DNA of 64,000 nucleotides, from positions 4,960,001 to 5,024,000 of the forward strand of contig AP026969.1 of NCBI GenBank assembly GCA_027923965.1. Direction: 5' to 3'. The position numbers were made by a program, and so were the translations under genes. Below, one piece after another: positions 39,327 through 47,685 of the stretch. The notes beneath the pieces are model-generated. The model saw only the letters and a program-made list of their open reading frames with translations. It was not told where the DNA came from and made no database searches. The DNA comes from Comamonadaceae bacterium OS-1 (GTDB lineage Bacteria > Pseudomonadota > Gammaproteobacteria > Burkholderiales > Burkholderiaceae_C). The first letter of the stretch is position 1; each line of letters begins with the position of its first letter.

Positions 39327-39551
39327 ATGACCACCCTTGCCCACGACCTTGCCACCGAGGTGCTGGAACTCCCCGCCGTGGACCGCGCCCGCATTCTGGA
39401 GCTGCTGATTGCCAGCTTTGAACCCCAATCCCCGGCGCAAAAAGCCTGGCTGGATTTGGCAAACCAGCGCCGCGAAGGCGTGCGCAGCGGCGCGGTGGCC
39501 ATGGTGCCGGGTGATGAGGCGCTGGCCCGCATCAAGGCCCGGATTGCGTGA
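39327..39551 (+). CDS. Antitoxin of a ParDE/RelBE-like module (addiction-module protein), module A
   Basis: From ATG 39327 (CCGGAGG upstream) the protein has 74 residues: an acidic, helical LATEVLELPAVDRARILELLIASF start, then a C-terminal VPGDEALARIKARIA tail. This is the layout of short addiction-module antitoxins of the TIGR02574-like type (LPxxERxxLxxxLLxS...). The stop overlaps the toxin start (GTGA). It would bind and neutralise the toxin and repress the pair. Confidence 0.78.
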   Translation: MTTLAHDLATEVLELPAVDRARILELLIASFEPQSPAQKAWLDLANQRREGVRSGAVAMVPGDEALARIKARIA

Positions 39552-39844
39552 GTTACTGGATTCACCCCGATGCCGAGGCGGAACTGGGGGACGCGGCGGT
39601 GTACTACGCCACCCATGCCAGCCGCTTGGTGGCCTTGGCTTTTTTAGCGGAGTTCGAGCGGGTCTGTGATTTGCTGGTGCAGAACCAGCAACGCGGCCCG
39701 CACGGGGAACGGGGTTTGCGTGTCTACCACTTTGACCGTTTCCCCTACACCGTGGTGTACGAGGAAGATGCGCTCAAAGGCCCCCAAATCTTCGCAGTAG
39801 CGCACCAGAGCCGCGAGCCGGGGTACTGGGGCGGGCGGCTTTAG
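39548..39844 (+). CDS. ParE/RelE-family toxin, module A
   Basis: The 98-residue protein has a GTG start overlapping the antitoxin stop by 4 bp. The ParE/RelE fold is indicated by HPDAEAELGDAAVYYATHASRLVALAFLAEFER (helical hairpin, about 6-38) and RVYHFDRFPYTVVYEEDALKGPQIFAVAHQSREPGYW (beta-sheet core, about 58-95). Either gyrase poisoning (ParE) or ribosome-dependent RNA cleavage (RelE) is possible; sequence alone does not decide. It is tail-to-tail with a second module of the same design. Confidence 0.82.
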   Translation: MSYWIHPDAEAELGDAAVYYATHASRLVALAFLAEFERVCDLLVQNQQRGPHGERGLRVYHFDRFPYTVVYEEDALKGPQIFAVAHQSREPGYWGGRL

Positions 39845-39852
39845 CTTTAGGT

Positions 39853-40155
39853 TTACGCCACGGGCTGCCAATACCCCGGTTTGCGCCGGTGGTGGGCCAC
39901 GGCCAGGATGGTGATGCTGCGTTCTGCGACTTCGTATACCACGGAGTAGGGATACCGGTGCAGCACGCGCTGCCGATTGCCGTCGCCGTCTGCCGCTTTG
40001 CCCAGCGGGTTGTCTGCGATGCGGTCGATGGTTTCAAACACCTGTGTACGAAAGTTATCTGCTGCCAAAGGACTGCGTTCGCTGTACCAGTGGAATGCGT
40101 CGCGGATGTCGGCCTCGGCCGCCGGGGCGATGGAGAGGGCGTAGCCCGTGTTCAC
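39853..40155 (-). CDS. ParE/RelE-family toxin, module B
   Basis: The 100-residue protein has a GTG start overlapping the antitoxin stop by 4 bp. It shares the layout and key positions of the module A toxin: APAAEADIRDAFHWYSERSPLAADNF (about 10-35) and RVLHRYPYSVVYEVAERSITILAVAHHRRKPGYW (about 63-97), with the same RYPYxVVYE and AVAHxxRxPGYW motifs. It is convergent with module A, the stops being 8 bp apart. Confidence 0.85.
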   Translation of the reverse strand: MNTGYALSIAPAAEADIRDAFHWYSERSPLAADNFRTQVFETIDRIADNPLGKAADGDGNRQRVLHRYPYSVVYEVAERSITILAVAHHRRKPGYWQPVA

Positions 40156-40376
40156 AAAGCGCTCAACCGCGCGCGCGCCTCGGCCCAGGGCACGGCCTGC
40201 ACTGCACCCGAGCGCAGGGCCGCTTTGCGCAGGCCGATCTCGACCGCCCAGGCATTGGCCACCGTGGCCTCATCTTCGCCATCCAGGCTGTCCAAGAGAG
40301 CCAGCACCAGGGCCGAGCGCTCTTGTGGCACCAGCGCGAGTGCCTCGTCGATTACGTGGTCCAGGTGCGTGTTCAT
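40152..40376 (-). CDS. Antitoxin of module B (addiction-module protein)
   Basis: From ATG 40376 the protein has 74 residues, the same length as the module A antitoxin, with LALVPQERSALVLALLDSLDGEDE (about 13-36) and a C-terminal AVPWAEARARLSAL tail. It corresponds to the TIGR02574-like antitoxin group. The longer frame reading upstream through the LysE-type gene has no coding character. Confidence 0.78.
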   Translation of the reverse strand: MNTHLDHVIDEALALVPQERSALVLALLDSLDGEDEATVANAWAVEIGLRKAALRSGAVQAVPWAEARARLSAL

Positions 40377-40405
40377 GGTGGCGATTTTAGCGGCGCACCG
40401 CTTTT

Positions 40406-41044
40406 TCACGCCGGGTTCTTCAACCGCAACAGCCCCAGCCCCAGCAGGCCAAAGGCCCCGCCGGTGACGCGGTTGAAAGCCTGGGCCCGGCGTGGGGTGG
40501 AGAACCAGCCCTGCAAGCGCGTGGCCAGCAGCGAATAGACCACGTGGGAGGTCAAGGCGCAGGTGGTGAACGCGCTGGTCAGCGCCAGGTATTGCGGCAG
40601 CATGGGCGCATCCAGGTGCAGGAACTGTGGAAACAGCGCGGTGAAGAACAGAATGCTTTTGGGGTTGGTCAGCGACACCAGCAGGCCTTGGCGGGCCAGT
40701 GCCAGGCGGGATTTGTCGGCCTGCTCCACGACCTGGGCGGTCTTGCGGAACACCGAGCCCGGGTTGGTCCACTGGCGCCAGCCCAGGTACATCAGGTACA
40801 GCGCCCCGGCGGTCTTCAGCCCGGCAAACAGCCATGCCGAGGTATGCAGCAAGGTGCCCAGCCCGGCCATGGCAATGCCCGACACCACAAAAACCCCTAC
40901 TGCGCTGCCGATGGAGCTGCCCAACAGCGTCTTGCGCAGGCCCCAGGCCATCGTGTTGGACATGGCCAGCAGCACGGCTGGGCCGGGGGTGAATGCGGTG
41001 ACCAGCGAAATGGTGGTGAACAGGAGCCAGGCGGAGGGTGTCAT
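40406..41044 (-). CDS. LysE/RhtB-family amino acid exporter
   Basis: The 212-residue protein has six membrane helices. The family N-terminus (LVTAFTPGPAVLLAMSNTMAWGLRKTLLGSSIGSAVG, about 14-50) and LLVSLTNPKSILFFTALFPQFL (about 121-142) are RhtB/LeuE hallmarks. It probably exports an amino acid or homoserine-lactone-like compound. It is separated by 29 bp from module B and has its own start region upstream of 41044. Confidence 0.9.
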   Translation of the reverse strand: MTPSAWLLFTTISLVTAFTPGPAVLLAMSNTMAWGLRKTLLGSSIGSAVGVFVVSGIAMAGLGTLLHTSAWLFAGLKTAGALYLMYLGWRQWTNPGSVFRKTAQVVEQADKSRLALARQGLLVSLTNPKSILFFTALFPQFLHLDAPMLPQYLALTSAFTTCALTSHVVYSLLATRLQGWFSTPRRAQAFNRVTGGAFGLLGLGLLRLKNPA

Positions 41045-41252
41045 GGGACGTGCACGGTACGGTGGAGGAAGGTAAATCTACCCTATCGGCCTGGCCCCCT
41101 GGGCCGACCCCATTGCAAACTGCCGGTAAAGCCAGGGATAAACCCGGTAAAACCGCTTGTGGCGCCCGTGGGGCAGGCCTATAACGGGGGCGGTTGCACC
41201 GTTTTGACACCCACGCAACCGATCCCCAGTGTGTGGTTTTTGAAAGGTTTCC

Positions 41253-41846
41253 ATGTCCGATGGCGCTCTCCCCACCTTCCGCTTCCCTGCAAGCACCCAC
41301 ATCGTCCAGGTCCAGCCGCCGCAGCACGGGCCGGTGACCCTGGGGTCGCCCGCGCTGGAGGTGTTTACCGACCTGGCGCAGACCCGCGCCGCCACGGTGC
41401 AGCCGCAAACCAGCCTGGGCCAGGCCGAGTTGAAGATGATCTACCAGGGCGTGCGCCTGCTGTTTGTGGTGTCCGACATGCCCTCGGTGGACGGCATCCT
41501 CACCGCCGCCGATATCGCGGGCGACCGCCCCATGCGCCTGGTGCACCAGCGCCAGGTCAAGTACCAGGACCTGACCGCCGCCGACGTGATGACTCCGCTG
41601 GCCGCCATCGACGCGATCAGCTTTGCCTCGCTGCAGCGCGCCACCGTGGCGCAGGTGGTGGCCACCCTGGTCCAGCGCGGCCGCCCGCACCTGCTGGTGG
41701 TTGATTCTGAAACCGCCGACGGTTCCCCGCGCATCCGCGGCCTGGTTTCGCAAACCCAGGTGGAGCGCCAGCTGGGGCACCCGTTGCCGGTGACGGCGAT
41801 GGCGCAGACGTTTTCCGAGCTGGAGCAGGTGCTGGCGGGGCATTAG
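41253..41846 (+). CDS. CBS-domain protein
   Basis: The 197-residue protein has a CBS pair (about 35-190). Regions fitting CBS repeats are VRLLFVVSDMPSVDGILTAADIAG (about 68-91) and TAADVMTPLAAIDAISFASLQRATVAQVVATLVQRGRPHLLVV (about 108-150). There is no catalytic or membrane partner, so it is a stand-alone adenylate-sensing module of unknown role. ATG 41253 has only a weak ribosome binding site (AAAGG). Confidence 0.75.
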   Translation: MSDGALPTFRFPASTHIVQVQPPQHGPVTLGSPALEVFTDLAQTRAATVQPQTSLGQAELKMIYQGVRLLFVVSDMPSVDGILTAADIAGDRPMRLVHQRQVKYQDLTAADVMTPLAAIDAISFASLQRATVAQVVATLVQRGRPHLLVVDSETADGSPRIRGLVSQTQVERQLGHPLPVTAMAQTFSELEQVLAGH

Positions 41847-41899
41847 GGGCAGAGGCCGTTTTGTGGATCAAATCGGCCTCTGGCGCACTATGTATCGGC

Positions 41900-41925
41900 G
41901 GCAATAGCTATTAAAAATGTAGCGT
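41900..41925. repeat. Partial copy of the interspersed repeat
   Basis: CAATAGCTATTAAAAATGTA resembles the AGCAGCTATTAAAAA end of the family without the palindromic core. It lies in the gap after the CBS gene and may be a remnant. Confidence 0.4.
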
Positions 41926-41969
41926 CTCATTCCTGCCGTGGCCGCATGCTTGGGCCACGGCTGCAACGC

Positions 41970-43097
41970 TCAGTTGCGCAGGAACGCCAGCAGCGCCTCG
42001 TTGAACACTTGCGCGTGCGATACGTTGAACCCGTGCGGAGCTCCGGCTACCGTCACCAGTTGGCTGTGCTGCACGGCCTGGTGGGTGCGCAGGCCCGAGC
42101 CTTCGATGGGCACGATCGCATCCGCCGCGCCGTGGACCACCAGCGTGGGCACCGTCACCCGCTGAAGGTCGTTACGGAAATCGGTGGTGCCGAAGGCATC
42201 CATGCACGCCAGGGCCGCATGCGGTGCGGACTGGTGGCACAGGGCGATCGCGTCGGCGCGCTGCGCCTCGGTGACCTGCAGCACACCCTCGGCCGAGAAG
42301 AAGTCGCGGGTGAAATGCTCGAAAAAGGCGTTGCGGTCCTGCTCCAGCGCGGTTTTGCTCTGCTGTGCCTTCTCGGGCGTGAGCGGGCCGTCGGGGTTGT
42401 CGGCGCTCTGCATCAGGTACGGTGGCACGGCGGCGGCAAACACCACGCTGCGCAGCCGCGACTCGCCATGCCGCGTGATGTAGCGCGCCACCTCGCCCCC
42501 GCCCATCGAAAAGCCCACCAGTGTCACGTCCTGCAGTCCGCACTGGTCCAGCACGCGCTGCAGATCGTCGGCCAGCGTGTCGTAGCTGTAATCGGACTCC
42601 GGCTTATCGGAGCGGCCAAAGCCCCTGCGGTCATAGGCCACCACGCGATAGCCCGCGGCCTGGAGCACCGGTACCTGGGGCTCCCAGGCCTGGGCCGACA
42701 GCGGCCAGCCGTGGATCAACACCACTGGCCGGCCACCGCCACCGGTGTCTTCGATGTGCAGGCGCACCGTGGCGGTGGGCACTGCGTCGGCCTGGGCCGT
42801 GGCACCGGCGGCTGCGCCACCCAGTGCGCCGACCACGGCACCGATCGATGCCCCCACCACCACACCCACCGGGCCACCTACCCCGATGCCGATGGCGGCA
42901 CCCATGGCCATACCGGCCACCATGCCACCGCCGACCAGCGTCGACTTGGCTTCGCGCTCCGCATCCTGGGGGTCCAGTGCAATTTGCGCCGCAGGGTCCG
43001 AGTCCTGCGACGGAATGCCGTGGCCGGGGAGGGCCTGTGCGGCAAGGTCTTCGTCCACGGGGACGGTAGGGGACGGCGAGGTGGGGGATGGTTGCAT
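41970..43097 (-). CDS. Alpha/beta hydrolase (haloperoxidase/esterase type) with an N-terminal glycine-zipper segment
   Basis: From ATG 43097 (AGGAGAGACAC upstream) the protein has 375 residues. Residues about 1-50 are polar. About 52-97 form a Gly/Ala-rich membrane-like stretch with GxxxG repeats (GMAMGAAIGIGVGGPVGV and VGALGGAAAGA). About 105-375 form a cofactor-free haloperoxidase-like hydrolase: VVLIHGWPLSAQAW (oxyanion hole), nucleophile Ser in LVGFSMGGGEVARY, acid in VVHGAADAIVPIE and His in GAPHGFNVSHA. A longer upstream frame is not coding. The zipper may anchor or oligomerise the enzyme. The combination is unusual. Confidence 0.82.
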   Translation of the reverse strand: MQPSPTSPSPTVPVDEDLAAQALPGHGIPSQDSDPAAQIALDPQDAEREAKSTLVGGGMVAGMAMGAAIGIGVGGPVGVVVGASIGAVVGALGGAAAGATAQADAVPTATVRLHIEDTGGGGRPVVLIHGWPLSAQAWEPQVPVLQAAGYRVVAYDRRGFGRSDKPESDYSYDTLADDLQRVLDQCGLQDVTLVGFSMGGGEVARYITRHGESRLRSVVFAAAVPPYLMQSADNPDGPLTPEKAQQSKTALEQDRNAFFEHFTRDFFSAEGVLQVTEAQRADAIALCHQSAPHAALACMDAFGTTDFRNDLQRVTVPTLVVHGAADAIVPIEGSGLRTHQAVQHSQLVTVAGAPHGFNVSHAQVFNEALLAFLRN

Positions 43098-43268
43098 GTG
43101 TCTCTCCTGGTTGGGTGGACAGTGGAGCGCGCTGCCCTGGCGCGTTGCAGTCCATGGTGGCGGCCGCGCGCTGCCGGGTCTGTACGCCAACGCACACAGC
43201 CTGCACCGCGGCCCACCAATTGCATCGATGTCGAGCACCGCCCGTGCGGCGCGGCCTGCGTCCATTAA

Positions 43269-44639
<1,371 letters not shown>

Positions 44640-44650
44640 CGCCTCGGCGG

Positions 44651-45046
44651 CTACGGCGTATAAGGCCCGTCCACCAGCCGCTGCGAAATCCACCAGATGT
44701 TGCCGTGCGGGTCGCGCAAGCCGCCCTGGCGGTCGCCGTAGGGCATGTCGGCCACGGCCATCTCCAGCGTGGCACCGTGCTGCAGCGCCTGCGCCAGGGC
44801 CGCGTCGGCATCGTCCACATACAGGTAGTACGCGGCCGCCATGGCCGGGTAGCCGGGGCTGGCTTCGCTGGCCATCACGGTAGACGTGCCCAGCCGCACC
44901 TGCACATTGGCCACCAGGCCGTCGGGGCGCAGGCTGCGGCAGGTTTCCGTGCCACCCAGCCCGGCCACCAGAAAACGCGCAAACGCGTCGGCACCCTCCA
45001 CGAAGAAGTAGGGTGCGACGGTGTTGAAGCCGGGTGGGATGCGCAT
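44651..45046 (-). CDS. VOC/glyoxalase-fold protein (PhnB-like)
   Basis: From ATG 45046 (AGGAGAACCGCC upstream) the protein has 131 residues. TVAPYFFVEGADAFARFLVAGLGG (about 9-32) and the C-terminal DMPYGDRQGGLRDPHGNIWWISQRL (about 100-124) are typical of the VOC subgroup annotated as PhnB-like or glyoxalase/bleomycin-resistance proteins. No substrate can be assigned. The following gene on the same strand begins upstream at 45446, and the two may be co-transcribed. Confidence 0.82.
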   Translation of the reverse strand: MRIPPGFNTVAPYFFVEGADAFARFLVAGLGGTETCRSLRPDGLVANVQVRLGTSTVMASEASPGYPAMAAAYYLYVDDADAALAQALQHGATLEMAVADMPYGDRQGGLRDPHGNIWWISQRLVDGPYTP

Positions 45047-45056
45047 GGCGGTTCTC

Positions 45057-45446
45057 CTAAAACTGCGTCCGCAAAGCGTAAACCAGGCCCACGGCCAGCG
45101 CCACCAGGGCCGCACTCACCCAGCGCAGTCGCACGCGGTTGGCCTCTGCCCGCTGCACCAGCTCGGCGTTTTGCGTGGCCAGCGCCTGGATCAGCTCGCT
45201 GGACGCGCGCATCTGCGTGTGCAGCTCGGCGCTGCTGGCCTCCAGGGCGAGGATGCGGGCCTGTAGCTCGGCCACCACCACGTCGTGTGTGGGCAGCACC
45301 GGGGCCGGTGGCGGCGCGGGCGCAGGTGGCGCTTTTTTGGCCACGCTGTCCCACAGTTTTTTGGCCCCTTGCGCCACCAGCGGCGCGGTCGAGATCACCT
45401 CGGTCCACGGTACGGTCTTGAGCAGAGAAAACAAGCCTAAACCCAT
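45057..45446 (-). CDS. Small coiled-coil protein with C-terminal membrane anchor, unknown function
   Basis: The 129-residue protein was not recognised. The N-terminus (MGLGLFSLLKTVPWTEVISTA) is amphipathic. A Pro/Ala-rich stretch (about 38-52) leads to a heptad-rich coiled coil (about 55-100, VVAELQARILALEASSAEL and onward). A single membrane helix closes the protein (about 105-124, WVSAALVALAVGLVYAL). It looks tail-anchored in the inner membrane. It shares a strand with the VOC gene 10 bp downstream. Confidence 0.65.
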   Translation of the reverse strand: MGLGLFSLLKTVPWTEVISTAPLVAQGAKKLWDSVAKKAPPAPAPPPAPVLPTHDVVVAELQARILALEASSAELHTQMRASSELIQALATQNAELVQRAEANRVRLRWVSAALVALAVGLVYALRTQF

Positions 45447-45477
45447 GGCGGGAGCCTTTCAAAATGGAACATCGAAT

Positions 45478-45540
45478 TGCTATGACTTGCATAGCTGCTT
45501 GTGCTGATGGAATGAGCGCCAGGGGCCGATTTTCTTTATA
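45478..45540 (+). repeat. Interspersed palindromic repeat, copy 6
   Basis: CATAGCTGCTTGTGCTGATG, then GAATGAGCGCCAGGGGCCGA, follows the consensus in plus orientation. The core palindrome is degenerate (GCTGAT/ATGAGC). It lies in the divergent gap between the coiled-coil gene and the SDR gene. Confidence 0.65.
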
Positions 45541-45617
45541 AAACAGCGTCTGGCGGTTGTACTAGCTTACATGGGCGTGGGCATAGCAGATGCAAGCCCT
45601 GGCGTAGAGTGGTGTCT

Positions 45618-46409
45618 ATGCAAACACCCCACACCCTTCCCCCCGCACTGGCCGCCTTCGACCTGACCGGGCGCACCGCGCTGGTCACCGGCTCCAGCAG
45701 CGGCATTGGTTTCGCGCTGGCCTGCGGTCTGGCATCGGCCGGGGCCCACCTGCTACTCAATGGCCGCGAGGCCACCCGCCTGGCCGAGGCCGCACAGAAG
45801 CTGCAGGCGCTGGGCTTTGCCGCCACGACGCTGCCGTTCGACGTGACCGACCCCGCTGCCGCCGTGCAGGCCGTGGACGGCTGGGAGCGTGACCACGGCC
45901 CCATCGACATCCTGGTCAACAACGCAGGCATCCAGCGCCGCGCGCCGCTGGAGACCTTCTCCCTGGAACACTGGGCTGAGCTGATGCGGACCAACGTGGA
46001 CAGCGTGTTTTTTGTGGCCCAGCCCGTCGCCCGCCACATGATTGCCCGCGGGCGCGGCAAGATCATCAACGTCTGCTCGGTGCAGAGCGAGTTGGGCCGC
46101 CCCAACATCGCCCCCTACACCGCCACCAAGGGCGCAGTGAAGATGCTCACCAAAGGCATGGCCATCGACTGGGGCCCGCACGGCCTGCAGGTCAACGGCC
46201 TGGGCCCCGGCTACTTCAAAACCCCCCTGAACCAGGCCTTGGTAGACGACCCTGCCTTCAGCGCCTGGCTGCTCAACCGCACCCCCTCGCGCCGCTGGGG
46301 CGAGGTAGAGGACCTGGTAGGTGCCGCGATCTTCCTGGCCAGCGACGCGTCGCGGTTTGTGAACGGGCACATTTTGTATGTGGATGGGGGGGTGACGGCG
46401 GCGCTGTGA
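45618..46409 (+). CDS. SDR-family dehydrogenase, gluconate 5-dehydrogenase-like
   Basis: From ATG 45618 the protein has 263 residues. ALVTGSSSGIGFALACGLA (about 20-38), LVNNAGIQRRAPLE (about 101) and the Tyr-Lys pair in IAPYTATKGAVKMLTKG (about 168-184) define a classical SDR. The NNAGIQRR segment and the LGPGYFKTPLNQAL stretch (about 200) are typical of gluconate 5-dehydrogenase/IdnO relatives that interconvert gluconate and 5-ketogluconate. No other gluconate gene is adjacent, so the substrate is tentative. Confidence 0.83.
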   Translation: MQTPHTLPPALAAFDLTGRTALVTGSSSGIGFALACGLASAGAHLLLNGREATRLAEAAQKLQALGFAATTLPFDVTDPAAAVQAVDGWERDHGPIDILVNNAGIQRRAPLETFSLEHWAELMRTNVDSVFFVAQPVARHMIARGRGKIINVCSVQSELGRPNIAPYTATKGAVKMLTKGMAIDWGPHGLQVNGLGPGYFKTPLNQALVDDPAFSAWLLNRTPSRRWGEVEDLVGAAIFLASDASRFVNGHILYVDGGVTAAL

Positions 46410-46434
46410 GTTTTGGGTTTTTGGCTTTTTTTGA

Positions 46435-46508
46435 GTTATCAAAATGGCTGCTTGTGCTGATGGGATGGGCGTGAGTAGCTCTTATTTTTAACTATCGAAA
46501 GAGTAGCG
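46435..46508 (+). repeat. Interspersed palindromic repeat, copy 7 (long form)
   Basis: GTTATCAAAATGGCTGCTTG begins the unit, TGCTGATGGGATGGGCGTGA forms the core, and AGTAGCTCTTATTTTTAACT continues to ATCGAAAGAGTAGCG. The long form has an additional ATTTTTAACTATCAAAAA-type end shared with copies at 52078 and 54958. Confidence 0.7.
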
Positions 46509-46650
46509 ATTTGGGGTGACTGCACGGGGTGTAGGCAATGGGGGTCGGATCCCAATTGCGCGCAGCTTGCTGGCGGTGTGAGAGGGCCGTGGCCCGCATT
46601 TGGGCTCCGACCCCTATTGGCGGGGTTGGCGTTGACGTTTTCTGGGTGTC

Positions 46651-47281
46651 TGCCAGCATCGTCGGCCGGGGAGTGCGCCCGGCAGCGCAGTAACTTTCTT
46701 TTGCGTGGCCAAAAGAAAGTCACCAAAGAAAAGGCCACCCCCACTGCCAGCGCCCCGTCGCTATCGCGTCGGGGAACCTGCGGTGCTCGCCCCACGGGGG
46801 CATGCCGCAAACTCGCTGCGCTCAAACACGCGGCCTGCTGATCCCCGTGGGGCTGCGCTCCTCGGCGCTTTGCAGAGGGGGACCCCGGGGAGCGGGATCG
46901 GCCCGGCTGCGCCGGGCATCGCGCCTAGGGCGCGAGTTTGGGGTGACGTTGTAGCCTGTGCAATTGTTCGACCACCGGCTGGCACGCCGTCCCAGTTTCG
47001 TGCCCTAGGCACGACGGGGCGCTGCGCGCCCCCGATCCCGCATTGGGGATCCCCATCTGTGTGCGCCGAGGAGCACAGCTTTGGGCGGATCAGGGCTGGC
47101 GTCTGTTTGAGCCGCAGGCGAGTTTAGCCAGACCCCGCCCAAAGCGAGCACCGCAGGTTCCCGTAGCGCCAGCGGAGGGCGCAGACAGTTGGGGCGCCTT
47201 TCTTTTGGTGTCTTTTCTTTTGCGCAAAAGAAAAGATACTGCGCCGCCGGGCGCAACTCCCGGCCGAGGATCGCGGTAGCA
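46651..47281. repeat. Long inverted-repeat element, copy A (about 0.63 kb, non-coding)
   Basis: Two diverged inverted halves of about 280 bp face each other. The left end (TGCCAGCATC, GGCCGGGGAGTGCGCCCGGC, then CAGTAACTTTCTTTTGCG) is mirrored on the opposite strand by the right end (GGCCGGGAGTTGCGCCCGGC, then GCAGTATCTTTTCTTTTGCG). Each end has a local hairpin (CTTTCTTTTG..CAAAAGAAAG; CTTTTCTTTTGCGCAAAAGAAAAG). Internal blocks such as GGGAACCTGCGGTGCTCGC and GCTCCTCGGCGC recur in both halves. Open frames across it are by-products of composition. A second copy lies at 55691-56328 in the same orientation. No target duplication was found. Confidence 0.78.
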
Positions 47282-47295
47282 GTAACGCTTGGACC

Positions 47296-47577
47296 TTACA
47301 ACACCCAATCAACCAGAAAAGTCCATACCGTCAATGAACCCGATCCGACAGTGAGAACACAGAAAACCCAATGCAGTCCAGGAAAGCCACCGATTGCAGT
47401 AAGTTTGTTTGACTGGAGTCCAGCCTGTGACTGTTGCGACAAGTAATCGCCATTCCTCAACTCTGGCGGTGGCACAACGGTCCAAGGACGATGCCGAGAG
47501 GAAGCATGAAATTGGTACGAGTCATAAGCCAGGTATCCGAAAAACACCGTTAAAACTAAAAACCCAAATGTAGACAT
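47296..47577 (-). CDS. Small two-helix membrane protein, unknown function
   Basis: From ATG 47577 (AGGAGGT 5 bp upstream, the strongest ribosome binding site in this region) the protein has 93 residues. Two hydrophobic helices (about 4-21, GFLVLTVFFGYLAYDSY, and about 69-91, WVFCVLTVGSGSLTVWTFLVD) flank a polar loop with Pro and Arg. The family was not recognised. The 3' end stops 14 bp from the long inverted-repeat element, which may have replaced the original downstream sequence. Confidence 0.6.
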   Translation of the reverse strand: MSTFGFLVLTVFFGYLAYDSYQFHASSRHRPWTVVPPPELRNGDYLSQQSQAGLQSNKLTAIGGFPGLHWVFCVLTVGSGSLTVWTFLVDWVL

Positions 47578-47685
47578 GGCCACCTCCTGGATAGTAAGTA
47601 TCCACTACAAAAACAATAGCCACCCCCGCATACAGAATATGCGCAGAGTGGCTATTTGCCTTCTAACTCAGCGGCCAGCCAAACC

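Noticed and set aside
46684..47312. Several open frames across the long inverted-repeat element, which could be called hypothetical proteins
   Set aside because: They run in many frames at once, are Arg/Ala/Gly-rich by composition, have no ribosome binding sites and are explained by the duplicated inverted repeat.
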